Both the position numbers and the translations under genes were made by a program. From a virus, in the IMG/VR virus record IMGVR_UViG_3300018481_000082, positions 1-21,999 of that record: DNA of 21,999 bases. One strand, 5' to 3'. Each line of letters opens with the position of its first letter. The stretch's first letter is position 1. The notes beneath the pieces were generated by a model. That model saw only the letters and a program-made list of their open reading frames with translations, searched no databases and was not told the DNA's origin. Of this stretch, positions 1-8,255 are shown piece by piece.

Positions 1-1202
1 CGCTTAATCGGCCCATAGTGCAAACACCGATTCCGCAGCGTCATAACGCACGTCTCCATCGCAAACGGCGGACAATGCTTACAAAGATCCTGGAACTCCT
101 TACCCTTTCCCGAACCATAGCTATCCCAATCTGAACTCTCACACGTCACACCCTCACTAAAGACGTCAATATAGTCCTCATACTCACCTGCCAGATAGGC
201 TTCCATAATCTTGGGGAACTGAGGCGTACAAGTATGCGCATTGTAGCTGGTCTGATAGAGGCCCGCTTCGGCTGTATCCGACTGCACGTTATCGGCACTC
301 TGATCGCGCCCACAGCAGTGCATCCCACTCGACTCTCTCATACCCAAACCGTACAGAAGCGCATAAGCGTGCCGCAACGTCGCTAGTCCCGCGTGCTCAT
401 TACACATCCCCAGGCGGATGAAATCCTCCTCATATTCCGACAGCGCATCTACCGTAGGGTCGCCCTGAGCGCGCTTAGCCTGCTCCACCGCCGTCGACGC
501 ACCCTCCTGATAGGCTCGAACTACCTGCGCCCATCCGAGGGCAAACCCCTTAATGTAGCCATCCGGAGCAACCCCACGGTCCTTCCACTTGTATTGGGCG
601 ATTTCGCTCTCCATCGCAATCTTAATAATCGCCTCTTGGTATGCGGGGGGCGGCTTCGGCCCCGGCCCCGGCCCTTCTACCGCCTCCCCGACGATCGAGC
701 TTGCAATCGCCTCGCAAAGCTCTTCAAAACTCTCATGATAAAGATCGGTATCTGCTTCCGAATCCACAAAGCAAACCTCGATCAGAATCGCAGGCTCCTC
801 CGTATTATTCAGAAAGAAGAGGTCAGTGCGCTTCTTCGGCCCCCTATTAACAAAGCCCACTCCTGCAATCGCATCCACAACCTTCTTTGCGTGCTCATTC
901 CCCTTCGAAGAGACGTAGAGCACCTCAGTGCCCATTGGCTTCCCCGTAGTCTCATAGGCATTAAAGTGCACCGAGACGTCCAAGTCACGCGTTTTGCTAT
1001 TATGGAAGTTCACAATCGCATTCAAATTCGCATTCTGCGAAGTCGAATTGTTGTCGTGAAACACCGTGCAAGTATGCTCCGTGCTCCCGCTAATAAGATC
1101 CTCCACCCGATCCACCACCCGCCGCGCCTCGTCAACCTCATCAATAAAGCCCGAGGCGCCGCGGACGTACTTGCCATGACCGCTCGAAATAACCAATTTC
1201 AT
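1..1202 (-). CDS. Endolysin: Amidase_3 domain fused to a lysozyme-like C-terminal domain (partial, runs off left edge)
   Basis: Four hundred codons are open from the ATG at 1202 to the window edge with no stop. The N-terminal part (about 1-170) fits the zinc-dependent N-acetylmuramoyl-L-alanine amidase family (Amidase_3). It has SSGHGK with the first zinc His at H9, acidic E22/E25 in the helix expected to supply the Glu ligand, SVHFNA with H79, and ILIEVCF with the likely catalytic E142. A Gly/Pro linker (177-187) follows. The rest (188-400) contains GMRESSG with E290 and AEAGLYQTSYNA (311-322), which resembles lysozyme/transglycosylase-like domains of phage peptidoglycan hydrolases. Eight Cys lie between 296 and 393. 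The product would cleave the stem peptide from MurNAc and probably also the glycan, for host lysis. There is no signal peptide or membrane segment, so a holin is probably needed but was not seen. The start overlaps the upstream stop as TGATG. The amidase call is firm; the second activity is inferred. Confidence 0.88.
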   Translation of the reverse strand, partial: MKLVISSGHGKYVRGASGFIDEVDEARRVVDRVEDLISGSTEHTCTVFHDNNSTSQNANLNAIVNFHNSKTRDLDVSVHFNAYETTGKPMGTEVLYVSSKGNEHAKKVVDAIAGVGFVNRGPKKRTDLFFLNNTEEPAILIEVCFVDSEADTDLYHESFEELCEAIASSIVGEAVEGPGPGPKPPPAYQEAIIKIAMESEIAQYKWKDRGVAPDGYIKGFALGWAQVVRAYQEGASTAVEQAKRAQGDPTVDALSEYEEDFIRLGMCNEHAGLATLRHAYALLYGLGMRESSGMHCCGRDQSADNVQSDTAEAGLYQTSYNAHTCTPQFPKIMEAYLAGEYEDYIDVFSEGVTCESSDWDSYGSGKGKEFQDLCKHCPPFAMETCVMTLRNRCLHYGPIK

Positions 1203-1531
1203 CACACGGCCTCCTCTCTCGCCTCACTCGGCACCAAAGTAGGCTTCGGCACAACATACTTAGGCGCGTCCACAATCCCCTGAAGCACCGCATAAAGCTC
1301 GACCGTCGTAGCGCCGAAGGGAAACTCCTTAATCGTCGTCACCAACGTAGTGTGCTGGTCGTCCTCAAGGAGCAGCTCCCCTTCCGCGCCGTCAAGCGCC
1401 TTCAGGATGTCAACAATCTTCGCCATCTGAGCATAACTCACCTTGCGCTCAGCAACTGGAAGCTCAAACATCTGCTTAATGATGTCCGACGTCTTATAGC
1501 GGCCCAAATTCAGCAACTCAATCCTTTTCAT
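1202..1531 (-). CDS. Small phage protein of unknown function
   Basis: This encodes 109 residues starting MKRIELLNLG. The reading frame is open upstream to 1588, but the ATG at 1531 is preceded by AAGGAG with 8 nt spacing, and a start there gives only a 14-bp overlap with the upstream gene. The product looks soluble and mixed alpha/beta, with an acidic patch (GELLLEDD) near the middle and a Pro/Val-rich tail. No membrane segment, signal peptide or catalytic motif is visible. It sits directly before the endolysin and shares TGATG with it. Its place beside a small acidic partner might suggest a lysis accessory or virion assembly role, but nothing in the sequence demonstrates either. Confidence 0.7.
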   Translation of the reverse strand: MKRIELLNLGRYKTSDIIKQMFELPVAERKVSYAQMAKIVDILKALDGAEGELLLEDDQHTTLVTTIKEFPFGATTVELYAVLQGIVDAPKYVVPKPTLVPSEAREEAV

Positions 1532-1754
1532 TACCTGGCTCCTTCTTCCTCTTGACATAACTACCAGCCTCTGCCCCATAGTCTGCATAGAGCTTCGCCA
1601 GCTCCGAGAACGAAATCAGCGTAGGCTCAGGCACATTCCTAACCCACGTCTCACCATCGGCCTCGGTTGTCTCAGTCAAATACAACTGCACGATGGGATC
1701 TTTAGCCTTGTTTGGATCGCACTGGAACCGCATAATGTTCGTCACAATCGGCAT
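1518..1754 (-). CDS. Small acidic phage protein of unknown function
   Basis: This encodes 78 residues starting MPIVTNIMRF and ending in a charged, Lys/Glu-rich tail. The ATG at 1754 has a purine-rich GAGGAGA sequence a few bases upstream. It overlaps the next gene by 14 bp, consistent with translational coupling. There is no transmembrane helix, so it is not an obvious holin or spanin. I do not recognise a family. Its position between the fibre-type genes and the endolysin is the only functional hint. Confidence 0.65.
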   Translation of the reverse strand: MPIVTNIMRFQCDPNKAKDPIVQLYLTETTEADGETWVRNVPEPTLISFSELAKLYADYGAEAGSYVKRKKEPGNEKD

Positions 1755-1772
1755 CCCACTCTCCTCTTTCCT

Positions 1773-2369
1773 CTATTGGTAGGGCGACCAGTAGGCCGCA
1801 CACATCTCAGTACCTAGGTTAGGCGTCACCCCTATAACGTTCGCCCCACCCACCGCTGGATAGGACTTCCCCGCCCTAAAGTGATTGTTGCCCGACGGAT
1901 TCAACGCCGTATCCTGCGTAATGCCCGTCAGCGTAATCGAGCCCACATTCGTACAAGCCGCCGCAATTATCACCCCTCCTGCAACATTCGGAGTAATCGA
2001 AATCGAAGGATTCGACCCCGCAACCGTCACAGCCGGCGTCAAACTAACCAACCCATAGAGCGCATAGACGTGAATGCCGTTCAGGGTGGTTGAACTCGCA
2101 GTGCTCGCATCAATCGTCGCCGTCGTCCCAGTCGGCCACGCCAGCCCGAATATCCTCGAATGCGTTCCCGCCCTCAACAGCGTCATCGCATTGCCGTCTA
2201 TCGTGACGCCAGTCGCCGGCGTCCCCGATTGGTCCTGCAGAACCACAACCACAAACCTATTCGCAGCCGCCGTCCCAATCGCAACTCCCGCCCAACTCCG
2301 CGCACTCGTCTTAGCATCGGTAAACGCCACCGAACTAAGCGTCACAAGCGGCCCCGCCCTAAATCGCAT
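1773..2369 (-). CDS. Putative virion/tail-associated beta-sandwich protein
   Basis: This encodes 198 residues, rich in Thr, Ala, Val and Gly, with alternating hydrophobic stretches typical of a beta protein. The pattern AANRFVVVVLQDQ, then VTIDGNAMTLL, then a Gly/Thr-rich strand and HVYALYGL (roughly residues 35-110) resembles a beta-sandwich module I associate with phage structural and adhesion proteins. That match is from memory, not from a search. The ATG at 2369 is preceded by AAAGGAAGG about 6 nt upstream, overlapping the end of the large fibre gene (gap 12 nt). It is probably a virion accessory or receptor-contact protein that works with the fibre upstream. A chaperone role cannot be excluded. 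Confidence 0.65.
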   Translation of the reverse strand: MRFRAGPLVTLSSVAFTDAKTSARSWAGVAIGTAAANRFVVVVLQDQSGTPATGVTIDGNAMTLLRAGTHSRIFGLAWPTGTTATIDASTASSTTLNGIHVYALYGLVSLTPAVTVAGSNPSISITPNVAGGVIIAAACTNVGSITLTGITQDTALNPSGNNHFRAGKSYPAVGGANVIGVTPNLGTEMCAAYWSPYQ

Positions 2370-2381
2370 TCGCGCCTTCCT

Positions 2382-5330
2382 TTAGGTGCTCAGATTCCCA
2401 ATAATAACCCACTCATCCGTACCGCGCTTATAAAGGGTCGCCCCGCCGTATTGGGAGGGGATCTTCAGGCCCGTTATCGTCCTAATCGTTACTCCACCCG
2501 TAGCGACTACCGTAGTCTGCCCCGCCCCGATCTGAACAATGTTAATATACGTCCCAACAGGGAACGCTACACTGGAGTTAAGCGGCACCGTAAGGTTATT
2601 CGCCCCCGCAACATTCATCTCGACCGTCTTACCCGCATCCCCGAGCACCAGTGTGTAACTCGCCGTCTGCGTATTAATGTCCGACGACGCCACCACGACA
2701 CTGTTGTGGTAGAATGGCAACCCAGCCTGCACCGCCCCGGCTACGCCTAGACCTCCAGCCACCTTAAGCGCACCCGTAGTGGGCGAGGCGGCGGCAGTAG
2801 TACTTGTAATAGAGACATCACCAGCGGCCGTGACGGCAATGCGTACCACATTGCTCGTTATAAAGTGCAGTGGGTGCGCAGAAATCAAGCCAATTATGGC
2901 TTGCGTAATATCCGCATACATCCCCACTGTTACGCTGCTGGCCTGGACAATGAATTGACCAGACACGGCGTTTACAATATAAATGTCGGAACCGGCGTAA
3001 ATCTTACCCCCAACACCCACACCTCCAGCCACAACCAACGCCCCCGTGCTGGTCGAGGTAGAGGGGGTGGTGTAGTTTACTTCTAATTTCCCAGTGCTTA
3101 ATACACCACCTGAAATGGTAACCCCGTTCGTAGAGCCCGCGGTATAAAATGCCGTTATAGATCCGTCGCAAATTATATTGAATGAACTAACGCCCCCGAG
3201 GGTCGTATTCGTCGAACTGTTGGCAAGCAGTTTTACCAGCCCACTGTCTGCATTCGTACCAAGGAACACACCAGACTGCGCGGATGAGCCGGCATTGGTG
3301 TTATGCACGAAGAATAAAACGGGGCTATCGGCGCTTTGAGTAATAGTAACCTGGGCACCAAAATAGCCCGCACCTGCAACCCCCACGCCACCTGCAACCA
3401 CAATCGCCCCCGTGGTGGAACTAGTAGAGGGGGTGGTGTCGTTCTGAATGATCCGTCCGGCACCAACCTCAACATAAATAGCGTCCTTCGTAGTAATGGT
3501 GCCAGCCCCACTAGGCGGCTGTATGCGCATTCCATACCAAGCCGCTAACGTCTTGCCACTCGCAACGGCGGGGCCAGACATATTAATCCCAAACAGCGTA
3601 CCACTAAAGTTCTGCAAAACCGATGGATTTAGGTCTAATATCGAATCAAAAGCCGTAGACGCGGTCGCCCCGTTCCAAACATAGTTAACGCGGAGGGCCT
3701 GGTTCGACAGCGCCCCCGTGGCACTCGCACTTGCGTCCTGATAATTGACCTGCAACCCACCATAGATGCCGCCCCCACCAACCGCCGTGGCACGAGAAGA
3801 AACAATGAACACACTCGAGTAATTCGACGTGCCCGTATATGTGTCATAAAGGTTCAGACCACCTCCAATCCAGAGCGCACCTCCGACTCCAAGCCCGCCC
3901 GCAACCACCAACGCGCCTGTGGTGGGAGAGGTGGAGGCGGTGGTGTTCGCGATGGAAACATCACCAGCAGCCGAGACGGTGGCGCGTATTACATTGCTCG
4001 TGAGAATATACAGCGGGTGCGCAGTTTGGACGGCCAGCGCCCCAAAGCCGCCGAAGCCGTCCGTAGCCTGTAGTGCTAGCCCGACTGTATCAAAGGCATT
4101 CAAGTAGAACTGGGTTGGGGTGCCAGAAACCCCTGAATACCCATTGAGCGATTTCGCCCAGAGATCGCCAGCAACCCCAACACCGCCACCAACTACCAGA
4201 GCACCTGTGACGGTGGAGGTAGATGGCACCGTGGCCGGAATGCTGACGACGCCAATACCAGGACTTCCGATGTCGGGCCCAAAGATAACCCCACCATTAC
4301 CATAGACCGTAAGCTTAGTGCTCGTCGTTGTAGTACCGCTCGCCGTCGTTCGCAGGATGAACTTCGAGCCCTGCGCCGTATCTGTCCAGGTCTCGTCCGC
4401 CTGAAACGCAAGCACACACCGAGGCGCAGAGCTATACCCAGTCGTCCCATAACCATAACTATGGAACAACAGCAAATTATTCCCAGAAGCAATGGTCGAG
4501 GGGCTGCCTACCGTCCCTTGCGCACGCCGCCCGGCCCAAGTCGGGGCCGACGTATAGCCATCAAGAAGCACTCCACTGTCGCCCGCAGAGCCCGCAACCC
4601 ACACGCCCGGCGTAGCCGCAAAGGAGCCTGTCGGAAAAGCCGCTGGCACCCCACCAGTCAGATTGACGTTCAAGGCCCCATTGGTATGAATAGCACCAGG
4701 AATAGTAACCAGCCCCGTACTATCAACGGTTAAGACGTAGTCGCCAACGCTATTCATAAAGAGGTATAACTTACCCGGAGCGTCCGTAGCACTGCCACCT
4801 ATTCCAAACGCAGCAAGAGCCCCGGTATCATTAAACGCTATAAACTCTGCATACCCTGTCGAGAAACCTAACCGAATTGCAACTGACGTATTAATACCAC
4901 CGACATCGCAAACAAAGTCAGCCGAAGTCGTAGCCGTCGACGTCGAGTTCGCAAACAACACTCCATTATTCACCATCGGCGTAGGCAAACCCCCCGCCGA
5001 GGCCGTCGTAAGCGTCGTCCACGAAGTCAGCCCCGACACAAAGATCGTCATATCCCCCGGACTAACCGTCCCAACATCAACCCCCACATGGTCTACGACG
5101 TTCAGGACGTTCGCAACCCCAACATTGTTGACGTAGATAACCAGCGCGCCCTTCGCACTTGGCGTAGGCAACTGCACCGTCCGATCGGCCCCATTCGGAT
5201 CTAACTCATAAATCGAGGGCCCATCAAACCTAATCGCATACGCCCCCACTAAGACCTGGTGCACCGTCCCAAAGCGCGGCGCAATCAGCCTCGGCCTATC
5301 CGCCAGATTATCTTCAAGATTGCTTCTCAT
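2382..5330 (-). CDS. Large repeat-containing tail fibre protein
   Basis: This encodes 982 residues, very rich in Gly, Ser, Thr, Ala and Val, with few charges, as in trimeric phage fibres. Five copies of a 22-residue motif (consensus TT-PSTS-TTGALVVAGG-GV-G) lie at residues 367-388, 463-484, 632-653, 754-775 and 844-865. Copies 2 and 5 are each preceded by a longer related block (HPLYILTSNVIRATVSAAGD versus HPLHFITSNVVRIAVTAAGD). The N-terminus (about 1-110) and the C-terminus (about 890-982) each carry a beta module of the form seen in smaller virion proteins in this window. No catalytic motif or C-terminal autoprotease/chaperone domain is evident. The start overlaps the previous stop as ATGA. 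Its role would be host receptor binding at the tail. The repeat motif is common in phage fibres to my knowledge. Confidence 0.85.
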   Translation of the reverse strand: MRSNLEDNLADRPRLIAPRFGTVHQVLVGAYAIRFDGPSIYELDPNGADRTVQLPTPSAKGALVIYVNNVGVANVLNVVDHVGVDVGTVSPGDMTIFVSGLTSWTTLTTASAGGLPTPMVNNGVLFANSTSTATTSADFVCDVGGINTSVAIRLGFSTGYAEFIAFNDTGALAAFGIGGSATDAPGKLYLFMNSVGDYVLTVDSTGLVTIPGAIHTNGALNVNLTGGVPAAFPTGSFAATPGVWVAGSAGDSGVLLDGYTSAPTWAGRRAQGTVGSPSTIASGNNLLLFHSYGYGTTGYSSAPRCVLAFQADETWTDTAQGSKFILRTTASGTTTTSTKLTVYGNGGVIFGPDIGSPGIGVVSIPATVPSTSTVTGALVVGGGVGVAGDLWAKSLNGYSGVSGTPTQFYLNAFDTVGLALQATDGFGGFGALAVQTAHPLYILTSNVIRATVSAAGDVSIANTTASTSPTTGALVVAGGLGVGGALWIGGGLNLYDTYTGTSNYSSVFIVSSRATAVGGGGIYGGLQVNYQDASASATGALSNQALRVNYVWNGATASTAFDSILDLNPSVLQNFSGTLFGINMSGPAVASGKTLAAWYGMRIQPPSGAGTITTKDAIYVEVGAGRIIQNDTTPSTSSTTGAIVVAGGVGVAGAGYFGAQVTITQSADSPVLFFVHNTNAGSSAQSGVFLGTNADSGLVKLLANSSTNTTLGGVSSFNIICDGSITAFYTAGSTNGVTISGGVLSTGKLEVNYTTPSTSTSTGALVVAGGVGVGGKIYAGSDIYIVNAVSGQFIVQASSVTVGMYADITQAIIGLISAHPLHFITSNVVRIAVTAAGDVSITSTTAAASPTTGALKVAGGLGVAGAVQAGLPFYHNSVVVASSDINTQTASYTLVLGDAGKTVEMNVAGANNLTVPLNSSVAFPVGTYINIVQIGAGQTTVVATGGVTIRTITGLKIPSQYGGATLYKRGTDEWVIIGNLST
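2736..4232 (-). repeat. Five diverged copies of a 66-bp coding repeat in the fibre gene
   Basis: In-frame 66-bp units lie at 4167-4232, 3879-3944, 3372-3437, 3006-3071 and 2736-2801. They encode 22-residue versions of a TTGALVVAGGVGVAG-type motif. Units are separated by 74 to 222 residues of non-repeated sequence, so this is a dispersed domain-boundary repeat and not a tandem array. The core GALVVAGG is nearly constant, while the three to five residues before it vary. Confidence 0.9.
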
Positions 5331-6343
5331 TCGACCACCACAATCTTCCGCACCACAATGGTCGGCTGCGTCTTATTGACGACGGTCTGCGTCACTCCAC
5401 CATTTATCGAGTCCGTCGCACCACTCACAGTCAGCGCCCCCGCACTTGCCGTGATCGCACCTCCCGTCGTAGTGCTAGAGCCCACCGTCGTAATAGATGC
5501 GACGTTAAACTGCCCCGCACCCGCCTGCGACTGAGCCGAAGTATACTTAATGTCATGCGCATGGCTGCCTTGAGTAACCGCTATCGTCCCAGAGCCCAGT
5601 GTCACATTAGGCAAGTTCGCCTGCGCCAACGTCACCGTCTCTGCACCACCTGCCGCACCTACCGTCGCCCCATCAATTCCCGAACCCGCCGCCGTCAACC
5701 GCGTCGCCGCTGCCTCCAGGCCAGCCGCAACCCTTCCCCCATGGTCGGGCAGCACACCAGAGCCCACTACCGCATTATAGTCTGGATAATTCGTGGAGGC
5801 GCTCGCCAGCGTCGCCCCTTGCGCAGCCTCGTACCCAACCGGCACAGCCGCAAGCTGATTCTCCAACACCGTCCCCACCGGGACGCGCGGCACCCGCTCC
5901 GCAATCCACGCCGTCCCCGTCCAAACAACCTTCGTCCGATGCCCCGGAATACACCTTCTCGTCTTCACCAAACCCGCAACCTCACCCGACTGTATCGTAC
6001 CCGAGGGCGGCGCAATAAAATACGCATTAGCATCCGTCCCCACCTTAAGGAAGCTGCACTCCCACCCCGCATCTCCCACCGCCAGCACCGGCAAGGTCAT
6101 CGTAATCGCACCGCCCGAGGTGGTGAGCACAAACACCTTATTCATATCCGCCGCCACCACCGAGTAGTTAGCGTTCTTCGCGGCACTCGACGGATTATAG
6201 AACGCCTTCGACGCACTCGGAAAGCTCGCCTTCACAACGCTCTTAACGAGGCGAATCTGATCGTCACCCTGAGCCCGAATATCGGTCGCCGCCGGATTAT
6301 TGACGTCGAGTTCAGAAATCCAAGTCGCGCTCTCAAGGCTCAT
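5327..6343 (-). CDS. Tail fibre / tail collar-type protein
   Basis: This encodes 338 residues. The N-terminus (about 1-45, LDVNNPAATDIRAQGDDQIR) matches a short segment I know from the start of podovirus fibre proteins and likely mediates virion attachment. Residues about 57-150 form a beta module (YSVVAADMNKVF, then an ITMTLP strand) also seen elsewhere in this window. From about 155 (PVGTVLENQLAAVPVGY) the sequence follows the phage tail collar pattern, with GYEAAQGATL and then LPDHGGRVAAGL and a Gly/Ala/Thr-rich tail containing SHAHD. It overlaps both neighbours by 4 bp (ATGA), so it is tightly coupled to the adaptor before it and the large fibre after it. It probably acts as the fibre base or a short fibre. 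Confidence 0.82.
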   Translation of the reverse strand: MSLESATWISELDVNNPAATDIRAQGDDQIRLVKSVVKASFPSASKAFYNPSSAAKNANYSVVAADMNKVFVLTTSGGAITMTLPVLAVGDAGWECSFLKVGTDANAYFIAPPSGTIQSGEVAGLVKTRRCIPGHRTKVVWTGTAWIAERVPRVPVGTVLENQLAAVPVGYEAAQGATLASASTNYPDYNAVVGSGVLPDHGGRVAAGLEAAATRLTAAGSGIDGATVGAAGGAETVTLAQANLPNVTLGSGTIAVTQGSHAHDIKYTSAQSQAGAGQFNVASITTVGSSTTTGGAITASAGALTVSGATDSINGGVTQTVVNKTQPTIVVRKIVVVE

Positions 6344-6987
6344 AGGTTGGCCCCCATTCGATACGGCCCTGCCGCCAATTCACCTGCAATCTCCTCACCA
6401 ATAATGGCGCGATTGCCCGCCTTCCGCATCTGATCGAACTTCAAAACAGCGTCCGCATTCCCGAGATCCATCGCCAACCTCCAACCCGCCTCCCCAATCA
6501 GCCACTCGGGGGCGTTCGCTAGCCAGGCATTTTCGATGTCGCTCGTGAGCGGGTCCGCCGCCTTATAATAGTCCCAATAGAAGGTATAATCCTGATCCGC
6601 ATAAGAACTAAAAACGATGTTATCCTTTCGAATACTATACGCAACCGGCAGTCCTGGAACAACATCATCACTAGCCCAATACGCATCAATAAGGTCAATA
6701 TAGATCAACGGCCTCAGACGAGTAGTAACTCCTCCATATCCATAAGCGACTATCCCTAAATCGTCACCTAGGCGCAAAAACCCCGTCGGCAAATTAACCG
6801 CAGGGCTACCCTCAAGCAGGATCAACGGCTGCTCCTCCTGTAGGAGGAACTTCGGCAGCGTCTTGCCCTTTTCGAGGTCACGCTGCGCCTCCTGCAACAT
6901 CAGGATGATGTTCGCCTCGAGGGCGTTGCCAGCCGCCCGAAAGCCAATACCCTGGTTAATCCGCGCTACCGCCGCACTTCTAAGCAT
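6340..6987 (-). CDS. Head-to-tail adaptor protein (SU10/podovirus-like)
   Basis: This encodes 215 residues from the ATG at 6987. The frame is open to a TTG at 7011, but only the ATG has a Shine-Dalgarno (TAAGAGGT at 6993-7000), and it leaves a 13-nt gap to the preceding gene. The N-terminal helix INQGIGFRAAGNALEANI with MLQEAQRDLEKGKTLP and FLLQEEQ is the pattern I recognise from podovirus head-tail adaptors, which form a dodecameric ring below the portal. A central acidic/aromatic segment (YIDLIDAYWASDD, YTFYWDYYKAADP) and a C-terminal helical part (APEWLIGEAGWRLAMDLGN) also fit. It is unusual that two large beta proteins lie between capsid genes and adaptor. Family assignment is from memory. 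Confidence 0.78.
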   Translation of the reverse strand: MLRSAAVARINQGIGFRAAGNALEANIILMLQEAQRDLEKGKTLPKFLLQEEQPLILLEGSPAVNLPTGFLRLGDDLGIVAYGYGGVTTRLRPLIYIDLIDAYWASDDVVPGLPVAYSIRKDNIVFSSYADQDYTFYWDYYKAADPLTSDIENAWLANAPEWLIGEAGWRLAMDLGNADAVLKFDQMRKAGNRAIIGEEIAGELAAGPYRMGANL

Positions 6988-6992
6988 CACAG

Positions 6993-7000
6993 ACCTCTTA
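6993..7000 (-). promoter_or_regulatory. Ribosome binding site that decides the adaptor start
   Basis: TAAGAGGT on the minus strand, 5-6 nt before the ATG at 6987. The upstream in-frame TTG at 7011 has no comparable site. Confidence 0.6.
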
Positions 7001-8242
7001 TTAGCAACCAATCATTCTGGCGACAGCAGCCGAAGCGGACACTTCTGGCTGCTCAATACCGAAGTGCGTAGCAGAAACTGTCGAACTTACAGAGGACACC
7101 CAAAGCAACCCAGGCACCTCGTCCGTAAAGGTCAGTCTTTGAGGTGCCACTATGGCTGCGACTGCGATTAAGAGGTTTGTCGGCATCAGATTGACTTCCG
7201 ACCCCCACGCCGTCGCACCACCATCCGTAGTCGACTTGCAGTTGATGCTAACTTGGTTCATTGCCACTTCATCGCCCAGTACTGAGCCGCCATAGAACAC
7301 ATACCACGTCGTTCCCACTATGCAGATCGAGCAAGCGCCTTGGTCGTCAACGCTGCCAGCGAAAACCTTATTGGCCGTCTCAGCAATCGCACTCTCGGTA
7401 ACCTTCCACACACTCAACGTCATGCCAGTAGTCTGGTCTGGGAGGTTACCCCAAGCACACAGCAAGTTCTGACTATTCGTCAGATCAACCGTAGCGCCCC
7501 ACTGCTTTGGAGTAGTGGTCGTATCGATCTGACCAGTCGCAATCGATGTCGAAGCCCACTGCGTACCCGGAGTAGCGGAGTCATCGTAGACAAGGCGAAA
7601 GATCGTATCCGCCGAACTATCCCAAAAGAACGCCATGATGTCATTGGCGTCAGCAGCCCAACTGGGCATCAGAATGATATTGTCAGCCGGGTCAGCTCCG
7701 ATAACCGAATACACATCGTCCCTTGCCGTAAACGTAACCGGTGCGCCAACATCCGCACTAAGCATCCGCGCAAAACCGTACTCGACCGCAGGATTATCAA
7801 TCATGTAAGCAACATAGACGTTGCCGCCACGGGCTCGCACGATAGACAAAGAACCAACGGCCACTACGGCAGTAGACCCAGCGAGGACCGTGGCTGGCCC
7901 CAACACAGCATCACTGCTCGCCGTGTTGACGTTATAATAAAGCACGTCGTCGCTAGTCGTATCTATGCAGGCGAGGTGAATGTAGTCGCTCGAAAGCCCA
8001 CTATCCCTATCGTACCAAACGGCGACAGCAGTATTCAGCCCTGTGTTGATTGTAGTCAGCGTCCAGTTAATCCCACCATTAATGCTTTTCGCCATAACGA
8101 TGTCGGAGGCATTGGTCCCGCCAGCCGCTGCTTGGACAAAGAAATAATACAGATGTCCGTTGTTCGCCTGAATAGGGCGATTGCTGGCATACCCTTGCGA
8201 GTTCATGTTAGTCGAAAATTGCGAGAGAACTAATCTAGCCAT
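7001..8242 (-). CDS. Sialidase-like (BNR/Asp-box) beta-propeller virion protein
   Basis: This encodes 413 residues. Two Asp-box-like motifs are visible: KSINGGINW near residue 53 and KSTTDGGATAW near residue 338. Between them repeated strands with aromatic/acidic turns (YYFFVQ, VAVWYDRDSG, YVAYMIDN, IMAFFWDSS, WYVFYGGS) recur about every 45-60 residues, as in a six- or seven-bladed propeller. The Arg triad of true sialidases is not apparent, so a binding role is more likely than hydrolysis. The ATG at 8242 follows AAAAGGAAAA, and the gap to the upstream gene is 13 nt. It probably decorates the virion and contacts surface glycans. It ends 13 nt before the adaptor start. Confidence 0.7.
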   Translation of the reverse strand: MARLVLSQFSTNMNSQGYASNRPIQANNGHLYYFFVQAAAGGTNASDIVMAKSINGGINWTLTTINTGLNTAVAVWYDRDSGLSSDYIHLACIDTTSDDVLYYNVNTASSDAVLGPATVLAGSTAVVAVGSLSIVRARGGNVYVAYMIDNPAVEYGFARMLSADVGAPVTFTARDDVYSVIGADPADNIILMPSWAADANDIMAFFWDSSADTIFRLVYDDSATPGTQWASTSIATGQIDTTTTPKQWGATVDLTNSQNLLCAWGNLPDQTTGMTLSVWKVTESAIAETANKVFAGSVDDQGACSICIVGTTWYVFYGGSVLGDEVAMNQVSINCKSTTDGGATAWGSEVNLMPTNLLIAVAAIVAPQRLTFTDEVPGLLWVSSVSSTVSATHFGIEQPEVSASAAVARMIGC

Positions 8243-8255
8243 GGCACTTTTCCTT

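Noticed and set aside
393-1283. A 296-residue plus-strand frame opposite the endolysin
   Set aside because: It is antisense to a gene with clear amidase motifs; its Arg/Leu/His-rich product is typical of a shadow frame. The same applies to other long plus-strand frames at 2160-2750, 5555-6433, 7340-8233 and 13774-14346.
1202-1754. Holin or spanin genes next to the endolysin
   Set aside because: Neither small protein before the endolysin has a transmembrane helix or lipoprotein signal.
2736-4232. CRISPR-like array from regularly repeated units
   Set aside because: The repeats are in-frame coding motifs of a fibre gene, diverged, 66 bp long and unevenly spaced.
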